From NCBI GenBank assembly GCA_016191165.1, contig JACPPF010000096.1, positions 1 to 48,338 of the forward strand: a DNA stretch of 48,338 nt, written 5' to 3'. Shown piece after piece: positions 1 through 8,656 of the stretch. Below the pieces are notes generated by a model. That model was given only the letters and a program-made list of their open reading frames with translations, was not told the DNA's origin and searched no databases. Position numbers and translations under genes: made by a program. Numbering within the stretch: the stretch's first letter is position 1; every line of letters starts with the position of its first letter. This DNA comes from Planctomycetota bacterium (GTDB taxonomy: Bacteria > Planctomycetota > Planctomycetia > Gemmatales > Gemmataceae).

Positions 1-183
1 CGTCGGCATCCATGGCAAGTCCCTTTGCGCACGACAAAATAGAGAAGCTAGGGAATTATCATGGCGAAAACGATTACGAACGCCCACACGCAGGCTTCCT
101 GAAAATGACGCGGTATTACCAGCTGCCGGGAACTGCTGGTCAATCACGATTTCTTCGCCGACGCGCCGAGTGAGTACCAACAT
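1..183 (-). CDS. CsrA-like protein, 5' part (runs off left edge; possibly decayed)
   Basis: The minus strand from 183 reads MLVLTRRVGEEIVID, which is the textbook N-terminus (first beta strands) of the RNA-binding translational regulator CsrA. The start is preceded by a strong Shine-Dalgarno GGAGG seven bases upstream of ATG (complement of about 184-196). The frame stays open to the window edge (61 codons). After residue 15 the similarity fades: a weak SGSLRVGV at residues 28-35 could correspond to the usual GxxVRLGI strand, but the usual APxxV segment is not recognisable. I therefore see a genuine CsrA start whose remainder is either divergent, frameshifted or a remnant. CsrA normally binds GGA motifs in mRNA leaders as a dimer. 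Confidence is high for the N-terminal identity and low for function. Confidence 0.5.
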   Translation of the reverse strand, partial: MLVLTRRVGEEIVIDQQFPAAGNTASFSGSLRVGVRNRFRHDNSLASLFCRAQRDLPWMPT

Positions 184-511
184 GAGCATTCCTCCGTGGG
201 GTGTTTGGCTCCGTTTGTCACGGACTTGACCAATTGGGATGGACCATTTATCATCTCAAACCGTTTCGAGCGTCCAGCCATCAGACGGCGCGGAAACGAA
301 AAAAGACTCCGCCGGGTCCACAGGTCGTGGTCCAGGGGGAGCCTTCATGGCTTGCGTGAAATCTGCCCGTCGCGAGCAAATCCAACGGGAGGAGTGTAAA
401 ACGAAAGGGGCGATCGTGTCAAGGTGAGATTTTATTTTTCTTCTCTTCGCATGGGACATAGGATGAAGGTTAGCAAACAACTCGTGACGGGTTGTCTTGA
501 GCCGGGTTGCG
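184..511. other. Intergenic region without recognised gene
   Basis: Divergent intergenic region between the CsrA-like start on the minus strand and the signalling operon on the plus strand. Short open frames here show no recognisable protein family and no convincing start. Two near-identical GGGTTG hexamers at 489-494 and 504-509 lie just before the terminator hairpin. The first can pair with ACAACTC in a small stem-loop at about 478-496, and the second can pair with the GCCC of the terminator's 5' arm, so alternative leader folds are possible. Confidence 0.4.
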
Positions 512-558
512 AAAGCCCACATGACCGATGTGAAGCGGTCGTGTGGGCTTTTGTTTTT
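512..558 (+). terminator. Strong rho-independent terminator in the operon leader
   Basis: A 16-bp stem, 512-527 against 536-551, with one G-U pair and an 8-nt loop, is followed by a T-rich run (549-558). It ends only 20 bases before the ATG at 579 and nine bases before that gene's ribosome binding site. Its position makes it a leader terminator of the signalling operon unless it terminates an unseen upstream transcript. The last gene of the operon encodes an ANTAR-type RNA-binding antiterminator. Confidence 0.8.
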
Positions 559-578
559 GGAGCCACGGAGAATCTCCC

Positions 579-1760
579 ATGGACGCCGAGAAACTGTACC
601 AGCGATACCAAGAACTGCAGCGCTACGTGGGCTGGACCGCCGAGGACGCGAAAAGGATCCAGGCCATCGCGGTCATGCTTGAGCCGCGCCTGCCAGCCCT
701 GGTGGACGATTTCTATGCGGAGATCGAGCGCCATCCGGATGCGATGAAAGTGATCACCGGTGGCCAGCAACAGATCGCTCGGCTGAAAGGGACGCTTTTG
801 AATTGGCTTCAGGAGCTGCTGGCCGGGCCTTACGAAGGCGAATATGTCATGCGCCGCTGGAAGGTGGGTTTGCGGCATGTCGAGATTGGCCTCGATCAGG
901 TTTTCACCAACGTCGCCCTGTCGCGTCTGCGCAAGGGCTTACAGGCCGGCCTCGTGGAGGTTTGGAGCGGCACGCCGCAGGGACTTCTGGAAACGCGCAC
1001 TTCCTTGAATTCCCTGGTGGACCTCGACTTGACCATAATCGAAGACGCCTATCAGGCGGAGCAGGTGGCCCGGCAGCAGCGGTCAGAACGCCTGGCCGCG
1101 ATTGGCCAGGTCGCGGGCGGCATCGCACACGAATTGCGAAATCCCTTGAATGTCGTGAAAACCTCCGTTTACTACCTGCTCCATGCCAAGAACCCAACCG
1201 CAGCCAAACAGGCCGAGCACCTTGCCCGTATCGACCGGCACGTCACCCTGGCGGACGGCGTCATCACCGCCCTGTCGAGTTTCGCCAAAATGCCGGTCCC
1301 GGACTTGCAACCGTTCCCGGTCGAACAGTGTGTGCAGGAAGCCCTGGAGACGAATCCAGGGAACGATAACCTTCGAGTAACCCTCGATTTCCCATCGTCC
1401 CTGCCGCCGGTGCTGGGCGACCTCAATCAGCTGCGAATCGTCTTCGCCAATTTGATTCGCAATGCCCGCGAAGCCATGCCGCAAGGAGGCTCCCTTTCGA
1501 TCCAGGGACGCCTGGTGAACGATGCCGTGGAAGTCACCGTCACCGATACGGGCGTGGGTATTTCCGCGGATGACCTCCATCGAATCATGGAACCTCTGTA
1601 CTCCACCAAGGCGCGCGGCCTGGGGCTCGGTCTTGCCATCGCGCGGGCCATCCTGGATAAAAATAAAGGAACCATGCTGCTCACGAGCGAGCTCGGGAAA
1701 GGGAGCTCGTTCAGCGTGCGACTCACCGCATTATTGCCGGAGGAACCCAATCGATCATGA
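579..1760 (+). CDS. Globin-coupled sensor histidine kinase
   Basis: This 393-residue protein begins with a protoglobin-type sensor domain (about residues 1-155). It has a candidate proximal haem ligand His100 in the pattern VGLRHVEIGLD, as in globin-coupled sensors for O2/NO/CO. A histidine kinase core follows: H-box with His184 in AHELRNPL, N-box NLIRNAREAM (291-300), G1 DTGVG (323-327) and G2 GLGLGLA (347-353). There are no membrane segments, so it is a cytosolic kinase. I chose ATG 579 because GGAG sits at 567-570; an in-frame earlier start at 543 would lie inside the terminator hairpin. It overlaps the next gene by ATGA, indicating translational coupling. Phosphotransfer to the receivers encoded downstream is inferred. 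Confidence 0.85.
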   Translation: MDAEKLYQRYQELQRYVGWTAEDAKRIQAIAVMLEPRLPALVDDFYAEIERHPDAMKVITGGQQQIARLKGTLLNWLQELLAGPYEGEYVMRRWKVGLRHVEIGLDQVFTNVALSRLRKGLQAGLVEVWSGTPQGLLETRTSLNSLVDLDLTIIEDAYQAEQVARQQRSERLAAIGQVAGGIAHELRNPLNVVKTSVYYLLHAKNPTAAKQAEHLARIDRHVTLADGVITALSSFAKMPVPDLQPFPVEQCVQEALETNPGNDNLRVTLDFPSSLPPVLGDLNQLRIVFANLIRNAREAMPQGGSLSIQGRLVNDAVEVTVTDTGVGISADDLHRIMEPLYSTKARGLGLGLAIARAILDKNKGTMLLTSELGKGSSFSVRLTALLPEEPNRS

Positions 1761-2530
1761 CCGCCGGAACTCCTTCCATTCTCGTCGTGGATGATGAGGT
1801 AGACACCTGCCGAAACCTGTCGGACATTCTCACGGACCTGGGCTACCACGTTGACATTGCGCATGAGGGCCTGACGGCGCTGGAAATGGTGCGTCAGAAA
1901 ACTTATGACGTGGCCTTGCTCGATCTGAAAATGCCCGGCATGGACGGCTTGACCCTCTATCGAGAAATCAAAAAGCTAAGCGCCGGCACCGTGGCGATCG
2001 TGGTCACGGCGTATGCCGGCGGCGACACTCGTTCCGAGGCGTTGGCCGCCGGCGCCTGGCAGGTTTTGTCCAAACCCGTGGATTTTCCCACGTTACTCGG
2101 CTTCGTGGACGAAACCCTGGGGCAACCGCTAGTCATGGTGGTCGATGACGATCACGATCTGTGCGAAAACCTGTGGGATCTGCTGCGCGAGCGGGGATTT
2201 CGGGTCTGTCTGGCCCACGATGAAAAGGAAGCAGCCACACGTCTTTGCAGCCGAGATTACAAGGTCGTATTGATCGACATGAAACTCCCTGAAGGGGACG
2301 GCGCCTCCGTGTTTCGCATGGTGCGTCAGGCCAACCCGCGGACACGCACCCTGGTCATTACGGGACATCGCCCGGAAATGGACCTGCTCATCCAGAAAGT
2401 CGTGGATGAGGGCGCCGACGCGGTATGCTACAAGCCGTTTGATGTGGCAGGCCTGTTGTCCACGCTGGAGCGCCTGAGTCAGGATTCCTCAGCCAAGAAA
2501 TACCTCGCAGCCTGTGGGAAGCCAGGGTGA
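1757..2530 (+). CDS. Double-receiver response regulator (REC-REC)
   Basis: This 257-residue protein consists of two CheY-like receiver domains with no output domain. REC1 (about 5-120) has the acidic pair in ILVVDDE, phospho-acceptor Asp56 in LLDLKMPGMDG and a conserved Lys in LSKPVD. REC2 (about 125-245) has VMVVDDD, Asp174 in LIDMKLPEGDG and YKPFD. Such stand-alone tandem receivers usually act as phosphorelay intermediates or phosphate sinks. The start overlaps the stop of the globin-kinase gene (ATGA), and the next gene begins seven bases after the stop, so all are probably on one transcript. Confidence 0.85.
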   Translation: MTAGTPSILVVDDEVDTCRNLSDILTDLGYHVDIAHEGLTALEMVRQKTYDVALLDLKMPGMDGLTLYREIKKLSAGTVAIVVTAYAGGDTRSEALAAGAWQVLSKPVDFPTLLGFVDETLGQPLVMVVDDDHDLCENLWDLLRERGFRVCLAHDEKEAATRLCSRDYKVVLIDMKLPEGDGASVFRMVRQANPRTRTLVITGHRPEMDLLIQKVVDEGADAVCYKPFDVAGLLSTLERLSQDSSAKKYLAACGKPG

Positions 2531-2536
2531 TTGCCA

Positions 2537-3994
2537 ATGGCGGTGCCGCCTCCACTTCATGTTCTCGTGGTTGAAGATGATCCGGATGCGCGGGCCAACC
2601 TGTGCGACATTCTGGAGCTGGATGGCTACCGGGTGGAGACCGCTGGCACCGTTGCCGAGGCGCTCGATCGGGAGAATTGGTCCGTAATCACAACGGTCAT
2701 CCTGGATTATCGGCTCCCCGATGGTAGCGCCCAGGATTTGCTCCCCCGGCTCCGCGAACTGGCGCCCAAGGCAGCCATTATCGTCTCGACCGGCGTGGCC
2801 GGGCTTGACGGGGCGATCCTTGCCTTGCAGCACGGCGCGGTCGATTACATATTGAAGCCGGTCAACGCGGACGCTTTGCGTGCCAGCCTGATGCGGATCG
2901 CCGAGCGGCAAAAGCTGGCGTGGGCGAAGGAGCGCACCGAGACTGCCTTTCGCACCCTGGTGGAAGCCGCTCCGAGCATGATTGTGATTCTGCGCCTCGA
3001 TCAGAAAATCCTCTACCTTAGCTCGTTCGCGGAACAAATGACCGGGTACAAGGCCAGGGAAGTGGTGGGCAAGGATTACTTCGAAGTCTTCGTGAAAGAT
3101 CCCGGGCTGCGCGAAGCATTCTCTCAAAAACTGAATTGCCTCGTTGCCGATGCGCCCTTGCATGGGTTCGACAATCCCGTGGTATGTAAGGACGGCACCC
3201 GTCGCTGGATCGTCTGGAACGCTCAACTCCTGGCCGATTACGACGACGGCCCCGCGATTTTGGCCATCGGACAGGATATCACCTCCTTGAAGCAGGCCCA
3301 GGAACAAGCCCTGCAATCCGAACGATTGGCAGCCATCGGGCAGATGATGACCGGCCTGGCCCACGAGAGCGGCAATGCCCTGGCCCGCAGCCAGGCCTGC
3401 CTGGAAATGTTGGCCTTCGAGTGCGAAGATCGACCGAAAGCGCTCAACTTGATCACCCGCATTCAGGCGGCACAGGATCACCTCAAGCAGTTGTACGACG
3501 AGGTGCGCAACTACGCCGCGCCCGTGAAACTTCAGCTGGAACCCTGGAATCTGGCGCTCATCTGGCGGCAGGCCTGGGACAACCTCCATCACCTTCGTCA
3601 GGGTAAGACGGCCGACCTTCGCGAAGAAACCTCCGGACTCGACCTGCGCTGTCTGGTCGATCAGTTTCGGCTCGGACAGGTATTCCGCAATATCCTGGAA
3701 AACTCCCTGGCCGCCTGTCAGGAAGATGTCGAGATCCAGGTCCTCGCCAGCCGTGCCGACCTCGAAGGACATCCGGCGATGGAAATCGCCTTCCGGGACA
3801 ACGGCCCAGGGTTGAACGCGGAGCAGCGGCAGCGCGTCTTCGATCCTTTCTTTACCACGAAAACAAAAGGCACGGGTTTGGGCATGGCAATTGCAAAGAG
3901 AATTGTGGAAGCGCACGGCGGCCGAATTACCGTCGGTTCGGGTTTGCATCGTGGCGCAGAAATCCTCATCACCCTTCCCTACAAGAAACCATGA
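2537..3994 (+). CDS. Hybrid REC-PAS-histidine kinase
   Basis: This 485-residue cytosolic hybrid kinase has an N-terminal receiver (about 5-125, phospho-acceptor Asp57 in ILDYRLPDG) and a PAS domain (about 136-250). It then has a HisKA-like region with His276 in LAHESGNAL, and a HATPase_c domain with NILENS, DNGPG and GTGLGMAIAK. The H-box has ESGNAL where ELRNPL is usual, which is a noticeable divergence. The N-terminal receiver probably takes phosphate from the globin kinase and alters the C-terminal kinase. ATG 2537 is preferred because AGGG lies about nine bases upstream; TTG at 2531 is an alternative. The stop overlaps the next start by ATGA. Confidence 0.82.
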   Translation: MAVPPPLHVLVVEDDPDARANLCDILELDGYRVETAGTVAEALDRENWSVITTVILDYRLPDGSAQDLLPRLRELAPKAAIIVSTGVAGLDGAILALQHGAVDYILKPVNADALRASLMRIAERQKLAWAKERTETAFRTLVEAAPSMIVILRLDQKILYLSSFAEQMTGYKAREVVGKDYFEVFVKDPGLREAFSQKLNCLVADAPLHGFDNPVVCKDGTRRWIVWNAQLLADYDDGPAILAIGQDITSLKQAQEQALQSERLAAIGQMMTGLAHESGNALARSQACLEMLAFECEDRPKALNLITRIQAAQDHLKQLYDEVRNYAAPVKLQLEPWNLALIWRQAWDNLHHLRQGKTADLREETSGLDLRCLVDQFRLGQVFRNILENSLAACQEDVEIQVLASRADLEGHPAMEIAFRDNGPGLNAEQRQRVFDPFFTTKTKGTGLGMAIAKRIVEAHGGRITVGSGLHRGAEILITLPYKKP

Positions 3995-4581
3995 AACAGT
4001 CTCTCCATATTGCCATCGCCGACGATGAACCCGATATGCGGGAGTATTTCCAGCAAGTGCTCCCGCGATTGGGCCACACCGTGGTCGCGGCGGCCCGGGA
4101 TGGCCGCGAACTCGTGGAGGTGTGCCGCGCCACCGAACCCGACCTCGTTATCACCGATATCAGGATGCCGGAGTTGGATGGCATCGACGCCGCAGTCCAG
4201 ATCTATCAAGACAGGCCGATTCCGGTGATTCTCGTTTCCGCACACCAGGACACAAATTTGATCGAACGTGCGGATTTGGACCACATCATGGCGTATTTGG
4301 TCAAACCCATCAAACAAGGAGACCTGGCGCCGAGCATCGCCGTCGCCATTCGTCGCTTCGATCAATTCAAGTCGATGCGCCAGGAAGCTGCTGATTTGCG
4401 GCAAGCGCTGGCGGATCGCAAAGTGATTGAGAAGGCCAAGGGCATCCTCATGAAAAAAACCGGGCTGGATGAACCCGAAGCCTTCCGCCGTCTGCAGAAG
4501 CTGGCATCCGAGAAAAACCGCAAATTGGTGGAGATCGCGTCCACGATCCTGACGGCCGAGGAAGCTTTCCAAATCCTGTAA
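3991..4581 (+). CDS. Receiver-ANTAR antiterminator response regulator
   Basis: This 196-residue protein has a receiver domain (1-120; Asp56 in ITDIRMPELDG, Lys in VKPIK) joined through a coiled-coil stretch to a C-terminal ANTAR domain (about 135-196). The ANTAR signature reads RKVIEKAKGILMKK followed by EAFRRLQKLA. ANTAR proteins such as AmiR, EutV and NasR bind paired stem-loops in mRNA leaders and prevent transcription termination. The protein is therefore the likely output of the four-gene pathway, acting on RNA rather than DNA. The gene overlaps the kinase gene by ATGA. The strong leader terminator at 512-558 is a candidate target, although canonical hexaloops are not evident there. Confidence 0.88.
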   Translation: MKQSLHIAIADDEPDMREYFQQVLPRLGHTVVAAARDGRELVEVCRATEPDLVITDIRMPELDGIDAAVQIYQDRPIPVILVSAHQDTNLIERADLDHIMAYLVKPIKQGDLAPSIAVAIRRFDQFKSMRQEAADLRQALADRKVIEKAKGILMKKTGLDEPEAFRRLQKLASEKNRKLVEIASTILTAEEAFQIL

Positions 4582-4759
4582 AACCCATCACCGGCAATTT
4601 GTTCGACCGCACACGCTGTCCCGTTTCCGCCCATTCCGGCTTTGGCCCTGGCCCAAAAAGGCTGGAAACCTTGCCCGAGGGAAGCTCCAATCGAATTGGC
4701 TTGAAAATTGCGTGGACGGAACGCGGTCACGCTATCTTCAAAGCCTTCAGGAGACGGTC

Positions 4760-5221
4760 ATGAAAAGAATCATTTGCGCCGCCACGGCGCTCGCCTTGAT
4801 CACCATCCCCTTCAACGTTTCCGGCCAGGACAAGAAAAAGGACCGGGACGAAATCCTGGCCCAGATGATGCAGAAAAAACTCAAGAGCGCTCACCTGGTG
4901 CTGGACGGGGTTGCTATTGGCGATTTCAAGAAGATCGCAAACGGCGGCGAGGAGTTGATCCGGTTGGCCAAGTCGGAAACCTGGCAGTTGATTCGTTCGC
5001 CGCATTATGAGCGGCACAGTGCCGACTTTATCCGTGCGACGGGCAATCTGGTCAAGAAGGCTCGGGACAAGAACATGGATGGCGCCGCGTTGGCCTACGT
5101 CGAAATGACGCTGAGCTGCGTGCGCTGCCATCAATACGTGCGCGAACACCGCCGCGATGCCCGACTCGATGCGGAGTCCTTGTCCAGGGTTCTTGCCAAG
5201 GTTCGCCAACCGTCGAAATGA
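4760..5221 (+). CDS. Secreted cytochrome c, class II-like
   Basis: This 153-residue protein has a Sec signal peptide (MKRIICAATALALITIPFNVSG, cleavage about residue 22), a mostly helical body and a single haem-attachment motif CVRCH at 120-124 near the C-terminus. That layout resembles cytochrome c'/c-556 four-helix proteins. ATG 4760 is chosen because AGGAGA sits at about 4748-4754 and because the signal peptide begins there; an in-frame start at 4712 would spoil the signal. It follows the signalling operon by 178 bases and may have its own promoter. Being next to a gas-sensing globin kinase, it might deal with O2 or NO in the periplasm, but that is inference. Confidence 0.75.
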   Translation: MKRIICAATALALITIPFNVSGQDKKKDRDEILAQMMQKKLKSAHLVLDGVAIGDFKKIANGGEELIRLAKSETWQLIRSPHYERHSADFIRATGNLVKKARDKNMDGAALAYVEMTLSCVRCHQYVREHRRDARLDAESLSRVLAKVRQPSK

Positions 5222-5664
5222 AGCCCACCCCGCAACACGGGTTCCCGCGCAAATAGCCCGACCATTCTGGCCCCGTTCGAATCCATCGATTTCATACCGC
5301 GCGCTCGAGATTAGCACAATTGTCACGAGCCGCGACCGTGAGGGAGCGGAACCAGGCCCAACGCTGCCTTGCGGTCGCGTCTCCGGCGGCTCGCTGGAGG
5401 CCTCAGTGAACCAGGCCATTTTTTGAACATCGGTCGGTACCCCCATTCGGCATTCGCCGCAAAGAATAGCCCTGCCAATCCGACAGGTCCGGCGGGCAAA
5501 ACCGATCGAATTGGCAGGCCAAACCGGCGGCGCTCAATCCCGTGATTTCTCAATAACCTGTTTGCTATCAGGTAATTACGTCGCTTATTGGTTCGGGCAT
5601 AGGACTTGCTGTCCGACCACCACGCCAAATTGTTTCCGAATTGACCTAGTTTGAGGAACACACC
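5222..5664. other. Intergenic region with two palindromic repeats
   Basis: No coding gene is supported here. The region carries one copy of the dispersed repeat starting ACGAGCCGCGACCGTGAGGGAGCG (about 5325-5349, with a degenerate inverted half at about 5381-5400). It also holds an inverted repeat 5471-5483 / 5506-5518 (12 of 13 bases pair) and a small hairpin at about 5552-5569. No CIRCE-type heat-shock operator could be found upstream of groES. Confidence 0.5.
5325..5349 (+). repeat. Dispersed palindromic repeat (GAGCCGCGACC family)
   Basis: This copy of a 24-25 bp motif recurs at 8413, 32456 and 40284 and, in altered form, inside the gene at 38821. Here the partner arm is degenerate. Confidence 0.65.
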
Positions 5665-5958
5665 ATGAAGGTCCGACCGCTTGGAGATCGAATCGTCGTT
5701 CGTCGTCAGGAAGCGGAAGAAAAGACCGCCGGCGGTATCTTGCTGCCCGACAACGCCAAGGACAAGCCGCAAAAAGGAAAGGTCCTCGCCATCGGCGCCG
5801 GCCGGTTGCTCAAGGATGGCACGCGCCAGGGCGTGCAGGTGAAGGTCGGCGACCACGTAATCTTCACCGCCTGGGCCGGCGATGAATATAAAGACGGGCA
5901 GGGGGGTAACATCCTCCTCATGCGTGAAGACGACATCCTCGCCGTCGTGGATGAGTAG
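5665..5958 (+). CDS. groES: Co-chaperonin GroES
   Basis: This 97-residue protein matches GroES over its full length. It has the N-terminal MKVRPLGDRIVVRR, the mobile loop EKTAGGILLPDNAKDKPQ (the IVL-type contact with GroEL is GGILLP), the strand KGKVLAIGAG and the C-terminal end DDILAVVDE. It forms the heptameric lid on GroEL. GAGGAA about ten bases before the ATG is a good ribosome binding site. The groEL gene follows 503 bases downstream with a protease gene in between, which is unusual because groES and groEL are normally adjacent. No CIRCE palindrome was seen, so control by HrcA is not supported. Confidence 0.97.
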   Translation: MKVRPLGDRIVVRRQEAEEKTAGGILLPDNAKDKPQKGKVLAIGAGRLLKDGTRQGVQVKVGDHVIFTAWAGDEYKDGQGGNILLMREDDILAVVDE

Positions 5959-5969
5959 AGGAACCAGCC

Positions 5970-6407
5970 ATGCCTGCTACGCGGGAGAAGAGGATGGGCC
6001 GATTCCAGGTCGAACTTGAATTGGCGAACAACGACGACCTGGCTTCCGTGCGTCGCGGACACTTGACGGCGGACCAGGTGCGCCGCGTGAAAATCCAGGG
6101 GCTCGTGGACTCCGGCGCTTCCGGTTTGGTTTTGCCGACAAAAGTTGCCAAACAACTGGAAATCCCGGTCACCGGCAAGGTGAAAGTCACGTATGCCAAC
6201 CGCCAATCCAGCCAGCGCGATAAAGTGGAGGGCGTCTATTTGGACCTGCTCGGTCGCCATGGCATTTTCACCGCCCATCTGGAGCCCAGGCGCGAAACAG
6301 CCTTGATCGGTGCGATTGTCCTGGAGGAACTTGATTTGTTGATTGATTCGCGCCAGGAACGACTCTTCCCCCGTGACCCGGACATGGTTACCACCGAAGC
6401 GGAATAA
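5970..6407 (+). CDS. Retropepsin-like aspartic protease between groES and groEL
   Basis: This 145-residue single-domain protein has the aspartic-protease signature LVDSGASGLVLP (catalytic Asp47), followed by a second glycine-rich strand region (ETALIGAIVLEELDLLID) typical of clan AA retropepsin-like proteins. Such proteins act as dimers, each subunit giving one Asp. There is no signal peptide, so it is cytosolic. The start has AGGAACC eight bases upstream and lies 11 bases after the groES stop, so the gene is transcribed with groES and very probably with groEL. A role in protein quality control alongside the chaperonin is an inference from position only. Two further members of this fold are found at 33496 and 34265. 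Confidence 0.78.
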   Translation: MPATREKRMGRFQVELELANNDDLASVRRGHLTADQVRRVKIQGLVDSGASGLVLPTKVAKQLEIPVTGKVKVTYANRQSSQRDKVEGVYLDLLGRHGIFTAHLEPRRETALIGAIVLEELDLLIDSRQERLFPRDPDMVTTEAE

Positions 6408-6461
6408 GACGTATCCATTTGTCAAAACGACACCGACTTTTCAACATAACGGAGAAAAAGA

Positions 6462-8084
6462 ATGGCAGCCAAGCAAATCGCGTACGATCAAGAAGCCTTC
6501 GAAGCCATGCGCCGCGGCGTCACCAAGCTCGCCCGCGCCGTCAAGGTGACCCTGGGCCCCAAGGGGCGCAACGTCATCCTTCAGAAAAGCTTCGGATCGC
6601 CGACCGTCACCAAGGACGGCGTCACCGTCGCCAAGGAAATTGAGCTCGAAGACCACTACGAAAACATGGCCGCCCAGATGGTCAAGGAAGTTGCGTCCAA
6701 GACCAACGACGTCGCCGGCGATGGCACCACCACCGCCACCGTCCTGGCCGAGGCCATCTTCACCGAAGGCCTCCGCGCCGTCGTCTCGGGCGTCAACCCC
6801 GTCATGATGAAACGCGGCATCGAGAAGGCCGTGGACGATGTCGTCGAGCGTCTCAAGAAGATGAGCATCCCCGTCAAGGGCAAGAAGGACCTCGAAAACG
6901 TCGCCATCATCGCCGCCAACAACGATCCCTCCATCGGCGCCATCATCGCCGATTCAATGGACAAAGTCGGCAAGGACGGCGTCATCACCGTCGAGGAATC
7001 CAAGACGGCCGAGACCCACAACGAGTTCGTCGAGGGCATGTCCTTCGACCGCGGCTACCTCTCGCCCTACTTCGTCACCGATCCGCAAAAAATGGAGTGC
7101 GAGCTCGAAGACCCGTTCATCCTCATCTACGAAAAGAAAATCTCCAACAACAAGGACCTCGTCCCGGTCCTCGAAAAGGTCCTCCAGCAAGGCAAGCCCA
7201 TCGTCATCATCTGCGAGGAAGTCGAAGGCGAAGCCCTCGCCACCCTCGTCATCAACAAGCTGCGCGGCACATTCAAGTGTTGTGCGGTCAAGGCTCCGGG
7301 CTACGGCGATCGCCGCAAGGCCATGCTCGAAGACATCGCCGTCCTCACCGGCGGCCGGGCCATCTTTGAAGACCTCGGCATCCAGCTTGAAAACGTCCAG
7401 ATCAAGGACCTCGGCAAGTGCAAGAAGGTCAAGATAGACAAGGACAACTGCGTCATCATCGAAGGCTCAGGCAAGAAGGCCGACATCCAGGGCCGGGTCG
7501 CCTTGATCCAGCGCGAACTCGAAAAATCGACCAGCGACTACGACAAGGAAAAACTGTCCGAACGCATCGCGAAGCTTTCCGGCGGCGTTGCCAAGATCAA
7601 CGTCGGGGCCGCGACCGAAAGCGAGATGAAGGAAAAGAAGATGCGCGTCGAGGACGCCATGAATGCGACGCGGGCCGCCTACCAAGAGGGCATCCTTCCC
7701 GGCGGTGGCGTGGCCTTGCTTCGCGCGGCCGCGGGCCTCAAGACCGAGGGCCTGCACCCTGACGAGGAAACCGGCTACAAGATCGTCGTCCGCGCCTGCC
7801 GGGCGCCCTTGATCCAGATCGTCGCCAATGCGGGCGAGAACGGTGATGTCGTCGCCAATGCCGTGCTTGATAACAAAAACACCAACTACGGCTACGACGC
7901 CCGCCTGTCCACCTACGGCGACCTGGTCAAGGAAGGGATCATCGATCCAACGAAGGTCGTCCGCTTCGCGTTGCAAAACGCGGCCAGCGTCTCGACGCTC
8001 CTCCTGACCAGCGACGCTCTGGTTGCCGACCTGCCCAAGGAAGAAAAGAAACCCAAGGGCGGCGGCGGCGAAGATATGTATTAA
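6462..8084 (+). CDS. groEL: Chaperonin GroEL
   Basis: This 540-residue protein aligns with GroEL throughout: the equatorial ATP site motifs TLGPKGRNV and [18 protein letters not shown], the apical domain, and the C-terminal equatorial segment [12 protein letters not shown]. It folds proteins as a double heptameric ring with GroES. The C-terminus is [11 protein letters not shown] rather than the repeated GGM tail of the housekeeping chaperonin in many bacteria. Planctomycetes often carry several groEL genes, so this may be one of several paralogues. The ribosome binding site is GGAGAAAAAG before the ATG, and a clear terminator follows at 8132-8159. Confidence 0.97.
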   Translation: MAAKQIAYDQEAFEAMRRGVTKLARAVKVTLGPKGRNVILQKSFGSPTVTKDGVTVAKEIELEDHYENMAAQMVKEVASKTNDVAGDGTTTATVLAEAIFTEGLRAVVSGVNPVMMKRGIEKAVDDVVERLKKMSIPVKGKKDLENVAIIAANNDPSIGAIIADSMDKVGKDGVITVEESKTAETHNEFVEGMSFDRGYLSPYFVTDPQKMECELEDPFILIYEKKISNNKDLVPVLEKVLQQGKPIVIICEEVEGEALATLVINKLRGTFKCCAVKAPGYGDRRKAMLEDIAVLTGGRAIFEDLGIQLENVQIKDLGKCKKVKIDKDNCVIIEGSGKKADIQGRVALIQRELEKSTSDYDKEKLSERIAKLSGGVAKINVGAATESEMKEKKMRVEDAMNATRAAYQEGILPGGGVALLRAAAGLKTEGLHPDEETGYKIVVRACRAPLIQIVANAGENGDVVANAVLDNKNTNYGYDARLSTYGDLVKEGIIDPTKVVRFALQNAASVSTLLLTSDALVADLPKEEKKPKGGGGEDMY

Positions 8085-8131
8085 TTCCCCCACGCCCGCA
8101 GCCGACAGGCTGCGGGATCGAACCAACCAAA

Positions 8132-8159
8132 CCCCGGCCAAACACGGCCGGGGTTTTTT
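8132..8159 (+). terminator. Rho-independent terminator after groEL
   Basis: The stem CCCCGGCC (8132-8139) pairs perfectly with GGCCGGGG (8146-8153) across a six-base loop and is followed by six T. A second perfect hairpin, CCGCAGCC/GGCTGCGG, lies just upstream at about 8097-8116. Confidence 0.92.
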
Positions 8160-8656
8160 GTCGCCATGATGCGACCCTTGCTTACTGCGTGCTCAAATCG
8201 CGCGCGCCATTTGCGCGGGCATCGGTAATCTCGCCCGATGTGGCCTACGTGCGCCGATTCCGGTCGGATTGACCTGGCAAAGCGAGCCCAGGCTCCTGAT
8301 GGATTCCATCGCCGCTTCCTGGGCGAAAAGCTCCACGGTGAGAAAAACACTCCCAGCAAATTCCACAGCTTTGGATATACTGCACGCGTGACGAAATGAC
8401 ACATCCTTATTAACGAGCCGCGACCGTCAGGGAGCGCCGGGCTTGTTCTCGCTCCGTTACGGTTGCGACTCGTAACAATTGTGCCCATATCGAGCGCGTA
8501 CAGCATAAATAGCCAACACAGTCACAATAGACGAGCAGTGGAGCATGGTCAGGCAAAATATCCAGATTTCGCTTGACTCTCGAAAACTTGCCCTGTTACG
8601 ATCCATCCATCAGCTTACGGCCTCTTCATATTTCAGAGATCCGAAGGAATCGCACC
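8160..8656. other. Intergenic region, non-coding apart from one palindromic repeat
   Basis: No coding gene is supported. The palindrome at 8413-8475 belongs to the GAGCCGCGACC family, with arms about 24 bp long on either side of a short spacer. The remainder shows no recognisable feature. Confidence 0.45.
8413..8475. repeat. Palindromic repeat, GAGCCGCGACC family (both arms)
   Basis: The left arm ACGAGCCGCGACCGTCAGGG is followed after about 25 bases by the imperfect complementary arm ending GCGACTCGT. Together they would form a long imperfect hairpin. It shares the motif with 5325, 32456 and 40284. Confidence 0.7.

Noticed and set aside
512-558. Canonical ANTAR paired-hexaloop target
   Set aside because: The terminator loop has eight bases and the upstream small hairpin has a three- or five-base loop, so the hexaloop rule (A at 1, G at 4) is not met. 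Only the terminator and the alternative pairing are retained.
2489-3949. Long minus-strand open frame opposite the REC-PAS kinase
   Set aside because: It mirrors the plus-strand kinase codon pattern, has no family similarity and conflicts with a clear gene.
5500-5664. CIRCE operator upstream of groES
   Set aside because: No TTAGCACTC-N9-GAGTGCTAA-like sequence was found; only an unrelated short hairpin is present.
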